A DNA stretch of 64,000 nt from Microbacterium sp. CGR2. GTDB taxonomy: Bacteria; Actinomycetota; Actinomycetes; Actinomycetales; Microbacteriaceae. The stretch covers positions 1,302,001 to 1,366,000 of the forward strand of contig NZ_RBHX01000001.1 of the NCBI RefSeq assembly GCF_003626735.1, in the 5' to 3' direction. A program made the position numbers and the translations under genes. Positions 1 to 9,164 of the stretch are shown in pieces. Position 1 is the first letter of the stretch. Each line of letters begins with the position of its first letter. Under the pieces are notes generated by a model. The model was not told the origin of the DNA, made no database searches, and worked only from the letters and a program-made list of their open reading frames with translations.

Positions 1-2
1 AA

Positions 3-1322
3 CACGGCATCGTGCCGCAGGACCAGCGCAAGAGCTGGTTGTCGATCGCGACCGTGTGGATCGCCATCGGCATCGATCTGTCCGGAGCGTTCCTCGGAGT
101 CGCGCTCGCCGCAGGGATGGCGTTCTGGCCGGCGATCGCCGCCACCATGCTCGGCTCGTTGCTCCTGGGCCTCCTGGCCATGGCCTGCGCCTATGTCGGC
201 GCGGCCACCGGACTGAGCAGCGCCATGATCTCCCGCGCCGTCTTCGGCAAGATCGGCGGCGCCATCCTCGCGCTGGCGATCGCCATCAGCCTGATCGGCT
301 GGTTCGCCGTCCAGGCAGGGTTCTTCGGCACGAACGCCCAGATCGCGTTCGCGGAGTTCACGGGCATCGACGTCCCCGTGCAGGTCTTCACCGGCATCGG
401 CGCCGTGCTGATGGCCATCACGGCATTCTGGGGCTACCGCTCGATCAATCGACTCAGCTCACTCGCCGTCCCGTTGCTTCTCCTGCTGCTGATCGTCGGA
501 ATCGTCGTCGCCTTCACCGTCAACGGCGCCGCGGGACTGGACGCGCCCGTCGAGGCGACCTTCACCTTCGGCGGCGCGGTCTCGCTGGTGATGGGCATCT
601 TCATCCTCGGCGTGGTCCTCGCTCCCGACATGGCGCGCTGGGCGAAGACCCCGAAGCAGGCCATGATCGCCGGCTTCGTCGGGTTCTTCTTCGGCAACTC
701 GATCATCCTCGTGGTCGCCATCGTGCTGGCCCGCGTCATGAACGGCACCGAACTCATGGCGATTTTCTTCGCGCTCGGCCTCGGTGGCGTTGCGGTCATC
801 GTGCTCATCCTCGCTCAGTGGACGACCAACACCACCAACCTCTATTCGGCCGGCCTCGCGTTCGCCGCGATCAGCGAGCGCCTCGACCGCCGCATCGTGA
901 CCGTCGTGCTCGGCGTGATCGGCATCGTCGTCGGCGTGATCGGCGCCGCCGACTACTTCGTGCAGTTCATCCTGGTGATCGGCGTCATCATCGCCCCGTA
1001 CGGCGGGGTCTACCTGGCGGCGTACTTCACGGGCCGAAAGGGCGCGCGCTGGGCGCACGACGCAGCGGTCCCGACGGTCGACGGCTGGTCGGTGGCGGCC
1101 TGGGTGGCCGGCATCCTCGTCGCCGTGGCGACGACCAATCCTGCCGACGGACCGGGCTTCGGCTGGTTCACGCTCACCACCATCTCGGCCCTCGACGGCC
1201 TGCTCGTCGGTTTCCTCGTCTACCTCGCTCTCGTGCCGCTGCGTCGCCGCACGGAACCGGATGCCGCGGCATCCCCCCACGTCGAGGAGACTGCTCGTCT
1301 CGGCGACGGAGCACACGCATGA
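3..1322 (+). CDS. NCS1-family cytosine/purine permease, 5' end outside window
   Basis: Inner-membrane transporter of the nucleobase:cation symporter-1 family, probably importing cytosine, a purine or a hydantoin. About twelve hydrophobic helices run through the whole protein, and the order of Gly-rich membrane blocks follows CodB (for example WTTNTTNLYSAGLAFA, matching the WTTNDNALYASGLGFA region recalled for CodB). The frame is open to the window edge: the GTG at 12 falls on the V of V-P-Q-x-x-R-K, a motif a dozen residues inside CodB, so the true start is just upstream and the gene is 5' truncated. It overlaps the DUF917 gene by four bases (ATGA) and heads an operon with it and a hydantoinase A gene. 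That context favours hydantoin or a related cyclic amide as substrate, which is inference. Confidence 0.85.
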   Translation, partial: HGIVPQDQRKSWLSIATVWIAIGIDLSGAFLGVALAAGMAFWPAIAATMLGSLLLGLLAMACAYVGAATGLSSAMISRAVFGKIGGAILALAIAISLIGWFAVQAGFFGTNAQIAFAEFTGIDVPVQVFTGIGAVLMAITAFWGYRSINRLSSLAVPLLLLLLIVGIVVAFTVNGAAGLDAPVEATFTFGGAVSLVMGIFILGVVLAPDMARWAKTPKQAMIAGFVGFFFGNSIILVVAIVLARVMNGTELMAIFFALGLGGVAVIVLILAQWTTNTTNLYSAGLAFAAISERLDRRIVTVVLGVIGIVVGVIGAADYFVQFILVIGVIIAPYGGVYLAAYFTGRKGARWAHDAAVPTVDGWSVAAWVAGILVAVATTNPADGPGFGWFTLTTISALDGLLVGFLVYLALVPLRRRTEPDAAASPHVEETARLGDGAHA

Positions 1323-2458
1323 CCGACAGGCATCTCACCGAAGCCGACATCGACGAGATCGCGCTCGGTGCCGCCGTGCTGGGGACCGGCGGCGGCGGCG
1401 ACCCGCACGTGGGCTCTCTGATGGCGAAGCGGCTCATCCGCCTGCACGGGCCGGTGCCCCTCATCGACGTCGACGATCTCACGGCCGACGACTTCATCGT
1501 GCCCATCGGCGGCATCGGAGCGCCGTCGGTGAGTGTCGAGCGCATTCAGGCCGAGTCCGAACTGCTCGCAGCCCTCACGGCGATCGAGCGCGCGGTCGGT
1601 CGCCGACCCACTGCGGTGATGCCGATCGAGGTCGGCGGCGGCAACTCGATGATCCCGATCGCGACGGCGGCCCTCGCCGGACTCCCCGTGGTCGACGGTG
1701 ACGCGATGGGCCGTGCCTTCCCCGAGGCGCAGATGGTGACCTTCCATCTCGCCGGGTACGGCCCGGGAGCGACCGTCATGGTCGACCACCACGGCAACGA
1801 GGTCGTCAGCCGGCCTGTCGACGGGGCGTGGTCTGAGCGTCTCGCGCGCGCGGTGACGGTCGAGATGGGAGGAGGCGCGACCATGATCGACTACGCCTAC
1901 GGCGGCGACGTCGTGCGCGAGTGCGCGATCCCCGGCACTCTGACGCTGGCGAAGCGCATCGGTCGCATTCTGCGGGGCGAGGATGCCGCAGGCCGAGAAC
2001 TTCGCGACGACGAGCGCATCGACGCCCTCTGCGACGATCTCGGGGCGCTGCGTCTGTTCGAGGGCAAGGTCGCCGACCTGCAGCGCGCTGTCGACGGCGG
2101 GTTCACCCGCGGGGCCGCCGAGCTCGACGGTGTCGGTGCGGATCGGGGGAGCGTCTTCCGTCTCGACTTCCAGAACGAGATGCTGCTCGCCCGTCGTGAC
2201 GGGGAGTTGGCGGCGGTCACCCCCGATCTCATCGCCGTGCTCGACCTGGCCACGGGGATGCCGATCACCACCGAGTCGCTCCGCTACGGCGCGCGCGTCG
2301 CGGTGGTGGCGATTCCGTGTCACGAGAAGTGGCGGACGCCGATGGGCCTCCGCACCGCAGGGCCCGCGCACTTCGGGTACGACGTCGACTGGATTCCGGT
2401 GGAGGACATCCCGCGAGGCCGCGGCGTACGCACGACGACCGAAGGGGAGGCGGCCTGA
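1319..2458 (+). CDS. DUF917 family protein, hydantoinase-associated
   Basis: A 379-residue cytoplasmic protein of the DUF917 family, which is usually encoded next to hydantoinase/oxoprolinase genes. Some members are described as S-methyl-thiohydantoin desulfurases. The N-terminus carries the family Gly-rich motif GTGGGGDP (residues 22-29). The central part contains GGGNSM and a Gly-rich stretch near VEMGGGATM, and the C-terminus has VVAIPCHEKW. The start is set by the ATGA overlap with the upstream permease; the longer open frame upstream is a shadow of the permease gene. The stop overlaps the next start (TGATG), implying translational coupling. The exact reaction cannot be read from sequence; a role in processing a cyclic ureide or thiohydantoin is the best inference. 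Confidence 0.85.
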   Translation: MTDRHLTEADIDEIALGAAVLGTGGGGDPHVGSLMAKRLIRLHGPVPLIDVDDLTADDFIVPIGGIGAPSVSVERIQAESELLAALTAIERAVGRRPTAVMPIEVGGGNSMIPIATAALAGLPVVDGDAMGRAFPEAQMVTFHLAGYGPGATVMVDHHGNEVVSRPVDGAWSERLARAVTVEMGGGATMIDYAYGGDVVRECAIPGTLTLAKRIGRILRGEDAAGRELRDDERIDALCDDLGALRLFEGKVADLQRAVDGGFTRGAAELDGVGADRGSVFRLDFQNEMLLARRDGELAAVTPDLIAVLDLATGMPITTESLRYGARVAVVAIPCHEKWRTPMGLRTAGPAHFGYDVDWIPVEDIPRGRGVRTTTEGEAA

Positions 2459-4005
2459 TGCCCCGGTACCGCATCGGAATCGACGTCGGTGGAACGAACA
2501 CGGATGCCGTGATCCTCGATGACCGGCTGGCCGTCGTCGCGTCGGTGAAGCGACCGACCACCCAGGACACCGGCGACGGCGTCTCGGACGCGATCGATGC
2601 CGTGCTCGCCGCATCCGGAATCGATCCTGCCCTGATCGCGCACGCGATGCTCGGGACGACGCACTGCACCAACGCCATCGTCGAGCGGCGTGGTCTCGGG
2701 CGCGTCGGAATCCTCCGGCTCGGCGCCCCGGCGACCACAGCGGTTCCGCCTCTCGAGGGGTGGCCGGACGACCTGCGCCGCGCGATGGGCGATCACGTCC
2801 ACGTGCTGACCGGTGGCTTCGAGGTCGACGGCCGAGTGCTCGCTCCCATCGACGAGCAGTCGGTGCGCGACGCGTGCGGTCTGATGCGCGGCGAGGTCGA
2901 CGCGGTGGCTGTGGTGGGTGTCTTCGCGCCGATCGATGAGAGTCAGGAGGAGCGCGTCACCGCGATCGTCACGGAGGAGCTCGGCGTTCCGGTCTCCCGG
3001 TCGGCACGCATCGGATCGCTCGGGCTCCTCGAGCGTGAGAACGCGACCGTTCTCAATGCGGCTCTGATGCAGACGCTGACGCAGATGGCGGCAGGCTTCG
3101 TCGCCGCACTGCGCGAGCGAGGCATCCCTGCCACGCCCTACTTCGGTCAGAACGACGGCACGCTCATGCAGCTCGAGTACGCGCTGGAGTTCCCGGTGCT
3201 CACGATCGGCTGCGGACCGACGAACTCGATCCGCGGCGCCGCGCACCTCTCCGGCGCGACCGACGCGCTGGTCGTCGACATCGGCGGCACGACGACCGAC
3301 ATCGGGGTGCTCGTCGACGGCTTCCCCCGTCAATCAGCACATGCCGTGGAGATCGGCGGCATCCGCACGAACTTCCGGATGCCGGACGTGCTCTCGGTCG
3401 GGCTCGGTGGCGGCACCGTCATCCACTCCGCCGGCGGTTCCGTCGCCATCGGCCCGGACAGTGTCGGGTACCGGTTGCCCCAAGAAGCGCTGGCGTTCGG
3501 CGGCGGCATCCTCACGGCCACCGATGTCGCACTGGCTGTGGGCGGTGCCGAGATCGGGCGCGTGCCGGTGCCGGTCGTCGACGCTCAGCTCGGATCCGAC
3601 GCCTGGGACGCGATGCGCGCGATGCTGGAGGACTCCATCGACCGGATGAAGCCGAACGCCGCGCCGGTGCCGGTGATCCTCGTCGGCGGCGGAGGCATCA
3701 TCGCGCCGGCCGAGCTCGACGGAGTCGCATCGCTCATCCGCCCGGACCACTTCGGTGCGGCGAACGCCGTGGGTGCGGCTCTCGGTGAGGTCGCCGGTCA
3801 GATCGAGAAGATCTACCGGGCCGATCCGACTGACCGCCGCGCATCACGCGACGATGCCGCTGCCGAGGCCACGGAGCGCGCGCGTCTGGCCGGGGCGGAG
3901 CCTTCGACGATCGAAGTCGTGGCCGTGGAGGAACTCCCCGTCGCCTACTCCGACGGGACCACCGTCCTCATCCGTGCGCGAGCAGTGGGGCGATTGGCGG
4001 CCTGA
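2458..4005 (+). CDS. Hydantoinase/oxoprolinase A-type ATPase
   Basis: A 515-residue protein of the HyuA (N-methylhydantoinase A/5-oxoprolinase subunit) family, which uses ATP to open cyclic amides. It shows the two actin-fold phosphate-binding motifs of the family: GIDVGGTNTDAV at residues 7-18 and VDIGGTTTDIG near residue 272. The Gly-rich GCGPTNSIRGA and GLGGGT segments are also present, as is the family-typical end with ELPVAYSDG. At about 515 residues it is the shorter type lacking the C-terminal extension of long HyuA proteins, and no HyuB partner lies beside it. This arrangement (permease, DUF917, short HyuA) recurs in actinobacteria. Its start overlaps the DUF917 stop by one base. Substrate unknown. 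Confidence 0.88.
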   Translation: MPRYRIGIDVGGTNTDAVILDDRLAVVASVKRPTTQDTGDGVSDAIDAVLAASGIDPALIAHAMLGTTHCTNAIVERRGLGRVGILRLGAPATTAVPPLEGWPDDLRRAMGDHVHVLTGGFEVDGRVLAPIDEQSVRDACGLMRGEVDAVAVVGVFAPIDESQEERVTAIVTEELGVPVSRSARIGSLGLLERENATVLNAALMQTLTQMAAGFVAALRERGIPATPYFGQNDGTLMQLEYALEFPVLTIGCGPTNSIRGAAHLSGATDALVVDIGGTTTDIGVLVDGFPRQSAHAVEIGGIRTNFRMPDVLSVGLGGGTVIHSAGGSVAIGPDSVGYRLPQEALAFGGGILTATDVALAVGGAEIGRVPVPVVDAQLGSDAWDAMRAMLEDSIDRMKPNAAPVPVILVGGGGIIAPAELDGVASLIRPDHFGAANAVGAALGEVAGQIEKIYRADPTDRRASRDDAAAEATERARLAGAEPSTIEVVAVEELPVAYSDGTTVLIRARAVGRLAA

Positions 4006-4118
4006 CGGCATCCGCTCTGCTCGAGGGGTCCACAGGCCCCGCTGTCAACCCCTTCGCCGATTCCGACGTGTGCCGGCTGAATGGGAACACACGAACGACG
4101 AACAGTGAGGAGCATCAC

Positions 4119-4574
4119 ATGGTGCAGATCATCGAGACAATCGACGTCGACGTTCCCGTCCGCACGGCCTACAACCAGTGGACGCAGTTCGAGAGCTTCC
4201 CGGAGTTCCTCGACGAGGTCGAGTCCATCACCCAGATCGACCCGACCCACACCCGGTGGAAGGTGAAAGTCGGCGGCGCGACGCGCGAGTTCGATGCCGA
4301 GATCACCGAACAGCATCCCGACGAGCGCGTCGCCTGGAACAGCATCGGCGGGGAGACGGAGCACGCGGGAGTGGTGACCTTCCACAAGCTCACCGAGACT
4401 TCCACGCGCGTCACGGTGCAGATCGACTGGGAGCCCGAGGGGCTGCTCGAGAAGGTCGGGTCGCTCGTCGGCGCAGGATCGCACGCCGTGAAGAAGGACC
4501 TGGACAACTTCAAGGAGTTCATCGAGAAGCGCGGAGTCGAGACCGGCTCCTGGCGCGGCGACGTGGACGCCTGA
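4119..4574 (+). CDS. SRPBCC/cyclase-dehydrase family protein
   Basis: A 151-residue helix-grip (SRPBCC, polyketide cyclase/dehydrase-like) protein. The N-terminus has the family pattern of a first strand (IIETIDVDVPV) followed by T-A-Y-N-Q-W and F-E-S-F-P-E-F. The middle holds a W-K-V-K-V strand and W-N-S-I, and the end is the long C-terminal helix. Such proteins bind hydrophobic ligands or assist in lipid and stress responses; no catalytic residue points to a function. The ATG at 4119 has the ribosome site GAGGAG (4107-4112) at good spacing, so the longer upstream start is rejected. It is followed at once by a strong terminator and looks monocistronic. Confidence 0.8.
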   Translation: MVQIIETIDVDVPVRTAYNQWTQFESFPEFLDEVESITQIDPTHTRWKVKVGGATREFDAEITEQHPDERVAWNSIGGETEHAGVVTFHKLTETSTRVTVQIDWEPEGLLEKVGSLVGAGSHAVKKDLDNFKEFIEKRGVETGSWRGDVDA

Positions 4575-4588
4575 CCGGAGAAACGCAG

Positions 4589-4629
4589 AAAAGGCCCGAA
4601 CGGCAGCTCACGCTCCGCTCGGGCCTTTT
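4589..4629 (+). terminator. Rho-independent terminator after the SRPBCC gene
   Basis: A stem with arms AAAAGGCCCGA and TCGGGCCTTTT encloses a loop of about 19 bases that can pair further (GCGG-type). It begins 15 bases after the stop codon and ends in TTTT, and its A/T flanks make it able to work in both directions. Confidence 0.85.
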
Positions 4630-4704
4630 CATGCCGGTCTGCCTCGTCCGCAGATCGCGGCGGAGCGGATGTCGGGCGTCGGCGCTGCGTGATTCGATGG
4701 GCAC

Positions 4705-5775
4705 ATGGATACGGAGCAGCGGCTGCGCGGCGAGACGAGGGCCGTCTGGGCGACCGTGGTCTGTTTCGTCGTGGGCACGGGCGCCGGCGTCGTGCTGCTG
4801 CGGGGCGATCCGCGGCCGCTGACCGGTGCGGACTCACTCGCGTTGCCGGCGGCCGTCATCGCCGGCGTCGTGGCCGCCGCCGCCTTCGCCGTGAGCACGC
4901 GCATGCACCGTCGTGGCGAGACGAGGGCGATGCCCCGCTGGCAGGCCGCGGTCTCGATGCTCTCTGCAGCGGCGCTGACCGTCGCCTTCGGGGCGGTGAC
5001 GATGATGGGCGTTCTCCTCGCGGGCGAGATCCTTGCGGCGGGCCTCCAGGGTCTCGAGTTGGCGGGGGTGGGCGGCGGCCTGCTGACCGGGGTCGCCTCG
5101 GCGGTGGGTGGGCGATTCGCCTTCGGTGCCGGCATCGGGCTGCGCACGGCAGATCTTGCCGGGCTGCTGTTCGGTTTTCTCGTGATCGGCACGCTGTTCG
5201 CCATGGTCACCGCGGTTGACCCGCGGTGGTGGGAGGAGAACTTCTCGCAGCTCGGGAACGGCGACGGGTCATGGGCGTTCAACGGCACCCTCGTGGTGGC
5301 GGGGCTGCTGATCGCCACGGTGGGGGCGTACATCGGTCGGGACCTGCACCGGATGCTCGGCGACGCGCCCCTCCTGCGCATCGCCTGGATCGTGGCGCTG
5401 TGGGCTCTGGCGGGTGCCGCCCTGGCTGCCGTCGGGCTGCTGCCGCTCGGTCAGGTGGAGGTCGCGCACAACATCGCCGCGTTCTCGACGCTCATGCTGT
5501 TCGCGGTGGCCGGCGTCGCCACGGTCGCCACGGTTCCGGGGCGCCCCGGCGCGCTCGTGATCACGACCATCGGTGTGATCCTTCTGATCGTCATCGCCGT
5601 CGCCCTGTGGGTGCCGTTCGGGGTGTACTCGGTGACCGCGCTGGAGGCGATCGTCATCGGACTCGGACTGCTCTGGGTCATGACCCTGGTGCGCGTGCTC
5701 GCCATCCTCGCTCCCGCCGAGTCGCGGCCCTCGGCGCGTGCCGCGCTGCTGCGCCACCGACCGCGGCATCCCTAG
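4705..5775 (+). CDS. DUF998-type multipass membrane protein
   Basis: A 356-residue integral membrane protein with about nine hydrophobic helices. A DUF998-like half begins with the loop DPRWWEENFSQLGNG (about residue 172) followed by AFNGTLVVAGLL, the family hallmark of an acidic W-W loop and an N-term F-S-Q-L-G before a helix. The first 150 residues form a separate four-helix block. The family has no assigned biochemical function. The gene starts with ATG after a terminator and has no partner downstream in the same operon. A charged Arg-rich tail (about residues 340-356) is cytoplasmic by the positive-inside rule. Confidence 0.7.
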   Translation: MDTEQRLRGETRAVWATVVCFVVGTGAGVVLLRGDPRPLTGADSLALPAAVIAGVVAAAAFAVSTRMHRRGETRAMPRWQAAVSMLSAAALTVAFGAVTMMGVLLAGEILAAGLQGLELAGVGGGLLTGVASAVGGRFAFGAGIGLRTADLAGLLFGFLVIGTLFAMVTAVDPRWWEENFSQLGNGDGSWAFNGTLVVAGLLIATVGAYIGRDLHRMLGDAPLLRIAWIVALWALAGAALAAVGLLPLGQVEVAHNIAAFSTLMLFAVAGVATVATVPGRPGALVITTIGVILLIVIAVALWVPFGVYSVTALEAIVIGLGLLWVMTLVRVLAILAPAESRPSARAALLRHRPRHP

Positions 5776-5868
5776 GCGGACGCGCGGGAAAGATAGGGCA
5801 TCCGTCCGATGTCGGCGGGGCACCTCAGAGCGGAGTGTAGGGATATCGCACACCGCCGAGGAGAAACC

Positions 5869-6141
5869 ATGTTCGATCACCCCTATCTCACCCAGATGGT
5901 CAGCACCTTCGAGCAGGAGGAGATCGGCCGCGCCGCCGAACGGCGCCGGTTCCTGCGTGAGCACGCCGACCAGATCGTCCCTCGCCCGGAGGGAAGGGTG
6001 CGGCGGATGCTGCGCCGGGTCTTCCGCCCGGGCGGTGGCGTGGCAGACGCGGAGGCGGCGGCCGGAAAGGCGGAGATCGCTCGCGGCGCGCTCACGCGGA
6101 CGGCCTCCCCGTGCGAGACGACGGCGGTCGCGGCGCGGTGA
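5869..6141 (+). CDS. Small hypothetical basic protein
   Basis: A 90-residue protein not assigned to a family. The first half is charged and probably helical (FEQEEIGRAAERRRFLREH), and an Arg-rich patch (RVRRMLRRVFR) around residues 43-53 could bind nucleic acid or membrane. The second half is Ala-rich and low in complexity. The ATG at 5869 is supported by GAGGAGA eight bases upstream, and it ends 68 bases before the LuxR-family start, so the two may be cotranscribed. The coding call rests on the ribosome site and codon pattern only. Confidence 0.5.
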   Translation: MFDHPYLTQMVSTFEQEEIGRAAERRRFLREHADQIVPRPEGRVRRMLRRVFRPGGGVADAEAAAGKAEIARGALTRTASPCETTAVAAR

Positions 6142-6209
6142 GCATCGTTCCCGCGACCCGGGGGTCAGGCCCGGTCACAGATGTCCGTCCGGAGTGGCAC
6201 GATGTGTCC

Positions 6210-9089
6210 ATGCCCGCATCCGCTTCGAGCACCGTGATGATCGGCCGCGATGCCGAGATCACCGAGCTTCGCCGCCAGTTCGACGACGTTCGCGCCGGCG
6301 GGTTCGCGGCGTTGCTCGTCGAGGGCGAAGCAGGCATCGGCAAGTCTCGTCTGCTGCGCGAATTCGGCGGAGAAGTCGCCCGGAACGCCGACGTGCACGT
6401 CGGATGGTGCCTCGATCTCGGTGGTTCTCGCACGCCCTACGGCCCGCTCACCGGCATCCTCCGTTCGATCGTGGGGCGCATCGGTGTCGACCGGGTACGC
6501 GAATCCGTGGGTGTGGGTGTCGAGGCTCTCGGGATGCTGCTGCCAGAACTCGCGTCCGCGCCCGACGACCGCGAGAGCACCAGCCCGGAACGACTCCGAG
6601 ACGCCATCGCGTCGCTCATCGAGTCGGCGGCCGAGAGCGCCCCGCAGGTGCTCGTCGTCGAAGACCTGCATTGGGCCGACGAATCGACTCTCGCGATGCT
6701 GTCGTTCCTGCTGCGCGCGCTCAGCCGGGGTCGCATCCTTCTCCTGATCACCTGCCGTACCGACGACGTGCGCCGCGGTGACGCGGTGAGCCGCTTCATC
6801 GGCGAAGCCACTCGCGCGCGCCTCCTCGACCGCCTCGCGATCACCCGGCTCGATCAAGACGCCGCGCGCGAACTCGCCCGGCAGATCACCGGCCGCCCGA
6901 TCACGTCCGCCGCCCTGGAACGCATGCAGGAGCGGGCCGAGGGCGTTCCTTTCTTCATCGAAGAGCTGGCGTGCTGCTCCAGCGGCCCCCTCCCCGACAG
7001 TCTCCGCGACCTCCTGCTGGCGCGCTTCGACCGGCTCGGCGACGACGCGCGGCACGTCGTGCAGGTCGTCTCCGGAGCAGAGCGGCCGCTTTCGCACTCG
7101 TTGGTCGCGGTTCTCGCTGCCTTGCCCGAGCAGCGACTCGACGAGGCCTTGCGCGAGGCGATGCGCAGCGGCATCCTCGTGACCGTCGATGACGACTACC
7201 GTTTCCGGCACGCGCTTCTGCGTGAGGCCGTGCATGACGATCTTCTTCCGGGGGAGCGCGCGCGACTGCATCGCGCGTACGCCGAAACGCTGGAGGCGCA
7301 GCACGCGACCACCGACGACGGCGACGCCGCCGCCCTCGCGTATCACTGGCAGCTCGCGCAGGACGACCGGCGTGCTCTCATAGCGGCCGCGCACGCGATG
7401 CGGCACGCGAAAGCCCGCTACGCCTTCGCGAGTGCAGGGCGTTTCGGGGAGATGGTGCTCGAACTGTGGTCACGGGTACCCGACGCCGCGGATGCCGCAG
7501 GTGTGGAGCGCCTCGACCTGCTGCTCCTGCTCGGCTCGATCCTGCGCAACGCCGGCGATGGGGAACGGGCGCTGGCCGTGGCGAACCTCGCGTTCGACGA
7601 GATCGATCCGGCAACCGTCGATCCGCGCCGGTACGCGCGTCTCCTGCGCAACAAGGCGCTGTACCTGGTCAACCTCGGTCGTCTTGGTGCCATCCCGCTG
7701 CTGCAGCAGGCCCTGGCCGTCGCCGAAGAGCGCATCGACGACGAGGTGTTCCGTGCAGAACTGCTCAACCACCTCGCGAGCCGCGTCGCGATCGCGGGCG
7801 ATCGCGAGGAGGCGATTCGTCTCGTCGATGAGGCCGAGCGTGCGGCGGCGCACGCGACGAGCACGGATCAGCTGTCGATCGCCGCGAACGTGCGCGGCGG
7901 CACGTTGGCGCAGCTGGGTCACGTCGACGCCGGCGTGCGCGAGTACGAACGAGCACGGCAACTCGCCAGCGGCCCGAACGCGGAGTTGCGGTACCGGGTG
8001 AACTACTCGGACATGCTCACACTCGTCGGACGGTATCGAGAGGCGGTCGAGGTCGCCGAAGAGGGCCTGCGCCGTGCGCGTGCGTTCCGCGTGGAGCGCA
8101 CCTCCGGGTCGATCATGGCGCAGAACATGATCGTGCCCTTGCTCGAGCTCGGGGAGGTGGGGCGCGTCGAGGAGATGCTCGCACGCGACTTCATGCAGGG
8201 CACTCTGCGTGTCTTCCGGATGTACATGAGCATGACGCGGGTCCGCGTGCTGGCGTGGCGCGGCCGGTCGGCGGAGGCTGAGGAGATGCTGCAGGAGTGG
8301 CTGCCCGCGTTCGAGGAGACGGGGGTCTCGGAACGTCAGATCTGGTACGACCGCGTGATGATGACGGTGGCGGCTGCCCAGAGCGCAGGCGACCTCCCTC
8401 GGGCGCTCGACGCGATCCTCGAGATGCTGCGGGATGAGCGACCGAGGCTGTTGCATCAGCGGCGGTTGCTGCTCGAGGGCGGGGCGATCATCGCGGAGCT
8501 GCGCGCGTCGGGCGTCGATGTGTCGGCAGCATCCGAATCCGTCCGTGCCGCGTGGATCGCCCAACCGGCGCAGCTGCAGAACGACGCGTGGTCCACGATC
8601 CTCTTCGCTCTGCTCGACCCGCGTCCCGACGCCGTCGACGCGGCGATCGGCTGCGCCGAGGGCGACGACGTCCCGGTGACGTTCCGGGTCGTCCTTCGGC
8701 TGGAGCGCGCACGGACGCTGGTGAACGACGGCGATCGTGCCGCGGCGGCGGTCACGCTCGCCGAAGCCGGAACGCTCGCCGCGTCACTCGAGCACGCGCC
8801 GCTGCAGGACGCCGTCGCGCGATTCGCTCGGGATGCCGGGCTCGGCACGTCCCCCGCCTCGACCGAGGCCGACGTGCTGACGGCGCGGGAGCGGCAGGTG
8901 CTCGACCTGATCGCCGAGGGGCTGAGCAACCGCCAGATCGGCGAGCGGCTGTTCATCAGCGTGAAGACGGTGAGTGTTCATGTGTCGGCGGTCCTGCGCA
9001 AGCTGGGCGTCAGCACGCGCACCGAAGCCGCCCTCGCGCATCAGAATCCGACGCACTCTGCCGCTGGCCAGCCAACCGTGGTACCGTGA
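6210..9089 (+). CDS. Large ATP-binding LuxR-family regulator (LAL/MalT type)
   Basis: A 959-residue transcription regulator of the large ATP-binding LuxR (LAL) type. Residues 10-45 begin an AAA/STAND ATPase with Walker A GEAGIGKS (39-46), and Walker B VLVVEDLHWAD lies near residue 147. The middle is a long helical repeat region of TPR-like character. The C-terminus (about 890-945) is a LuxR helix-turn-helix, starting LTARERQVLDLIAEG and including NRQIGERLFIS and VKTVSVHVS. The ATG at 6210 is chosen because the family ATPase domain begins about ten residues later; upstream starts only add non-conserved sequence. Inducer and targets are not evident. The stop is 75 bases before the cold-shock gene. 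Proteins of this type often control neighbouring secondary or carbon metabolism, but nothing here fixes a target. Confidence 0.88.
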   Translation: MPASASSTVMIGRDAEITELRRQFDDVRAGGFAALLVEGEAGIGKSRLLREFGGEVARNADVHVGWCLDLGGSRTPYGPLTGILRSIVGRIGVDRVRESVGVGVEALGMLLPELASAPDDRESTSPERLRDAIASLIESAAESAPQVLVVEDLHWADESTLAMLSFLLRALSRGRILLLITCRTDDVRRGDAVSRFIGEATRARLLDRLAITRLDQDAARELARQITGRPITSAALERMQERAEGVPFFIEELACCSSGPLPDSLRDLLLARFDRLGDDARHVVQVVSGAERPLSHSLVAVLAALPEQRLDEALREAMRSGILVTVDDDYRFRHALLREAVHDDLLPGERARLHRAYAETLEAQHATTDDGDAAALAYHWQLAQDDRRALIAAAHAMRHAKARYAFASAGRFGEMVLELWSRVPDAADAAGVERLDLLLLLGSILRNAGDGERALAVANLAFDEIDPATVDPRRYARLLRNKALYLVNLGRLGAIPLLQQALAVAEERIDDEVFRAELLNHLASRVAIAGDREEAIRLVDEAERAAAHATSTDQLSIAANVRGGTLAQLGHVDAGVREYERARQLASGPNAELRYRVNYSDMLTLVGRYREAVEVAEEGLRRARAFRVERTSGSIMAQNMIVPLLELGEVGRVEEMLARDFMQGTLRVFRMYMSMTRVRVLAWRGRSAEAEEMLQEWLPAFEETGVSERQIWYDRVMMTVAAAQSAGDLPRALDAILEMLRDERPRLLHQRRLLLEGGAIIAELRASGVDVSAASESVRAAWIAQPAQLQNDAWSTILFALLDPRPDAVDAAIGCAEGDDVPVTFRVVLRLERARTLVNDGDRAAAAVTLAEAGTLAASLEHAPLQDAVARFARDAGLGTSPASTEADVLTARERQVLDLIAEGLSNRQIGERLFISVKTVSVHVSAVLRKLGVSTRTEAALAHQNPTHSAAGQPTVVP

Positions 9090-9101
9090 GCAAGCGCGCG
9101 T

Positions 9102-9116
9102 ATCGGACGTTCCGAT
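9102..9116. promoter_or_regulatory. 15-bp perfect dyad upstream of the cold-shock gene
   Basis: ATCGGA-CGT-TCCGAT is a perfect 6-bp inverted repeat with a 3-base centre, about 50 bases before the cold-shock start. It could be an operator or part of the leader structure; which one is not decidable from sequence. Confidence 0.4.
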
Positions 9117-9125
9117 TCCGCGTAG

Positions 9126-9139
9126 GCCGTGCAAACGGC
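9126..9139 (+). promoter_or_regulatory. Small hairpin in the cold-shock mRNA leader
   Basis: GCCGT-GCAA-ACGGC forms a 5-bp stem with a four-base loop, 25 bases before the ATG and just ahead of an A-rich leader. Cold-shock mRNAs commonly have structured, temperature-sensitive leaders; assigning that role here is inference. Confidence 0.4.
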
Positions 9140-9164
9140 TAAGTAAACAGAAAGTAGAAAACAC

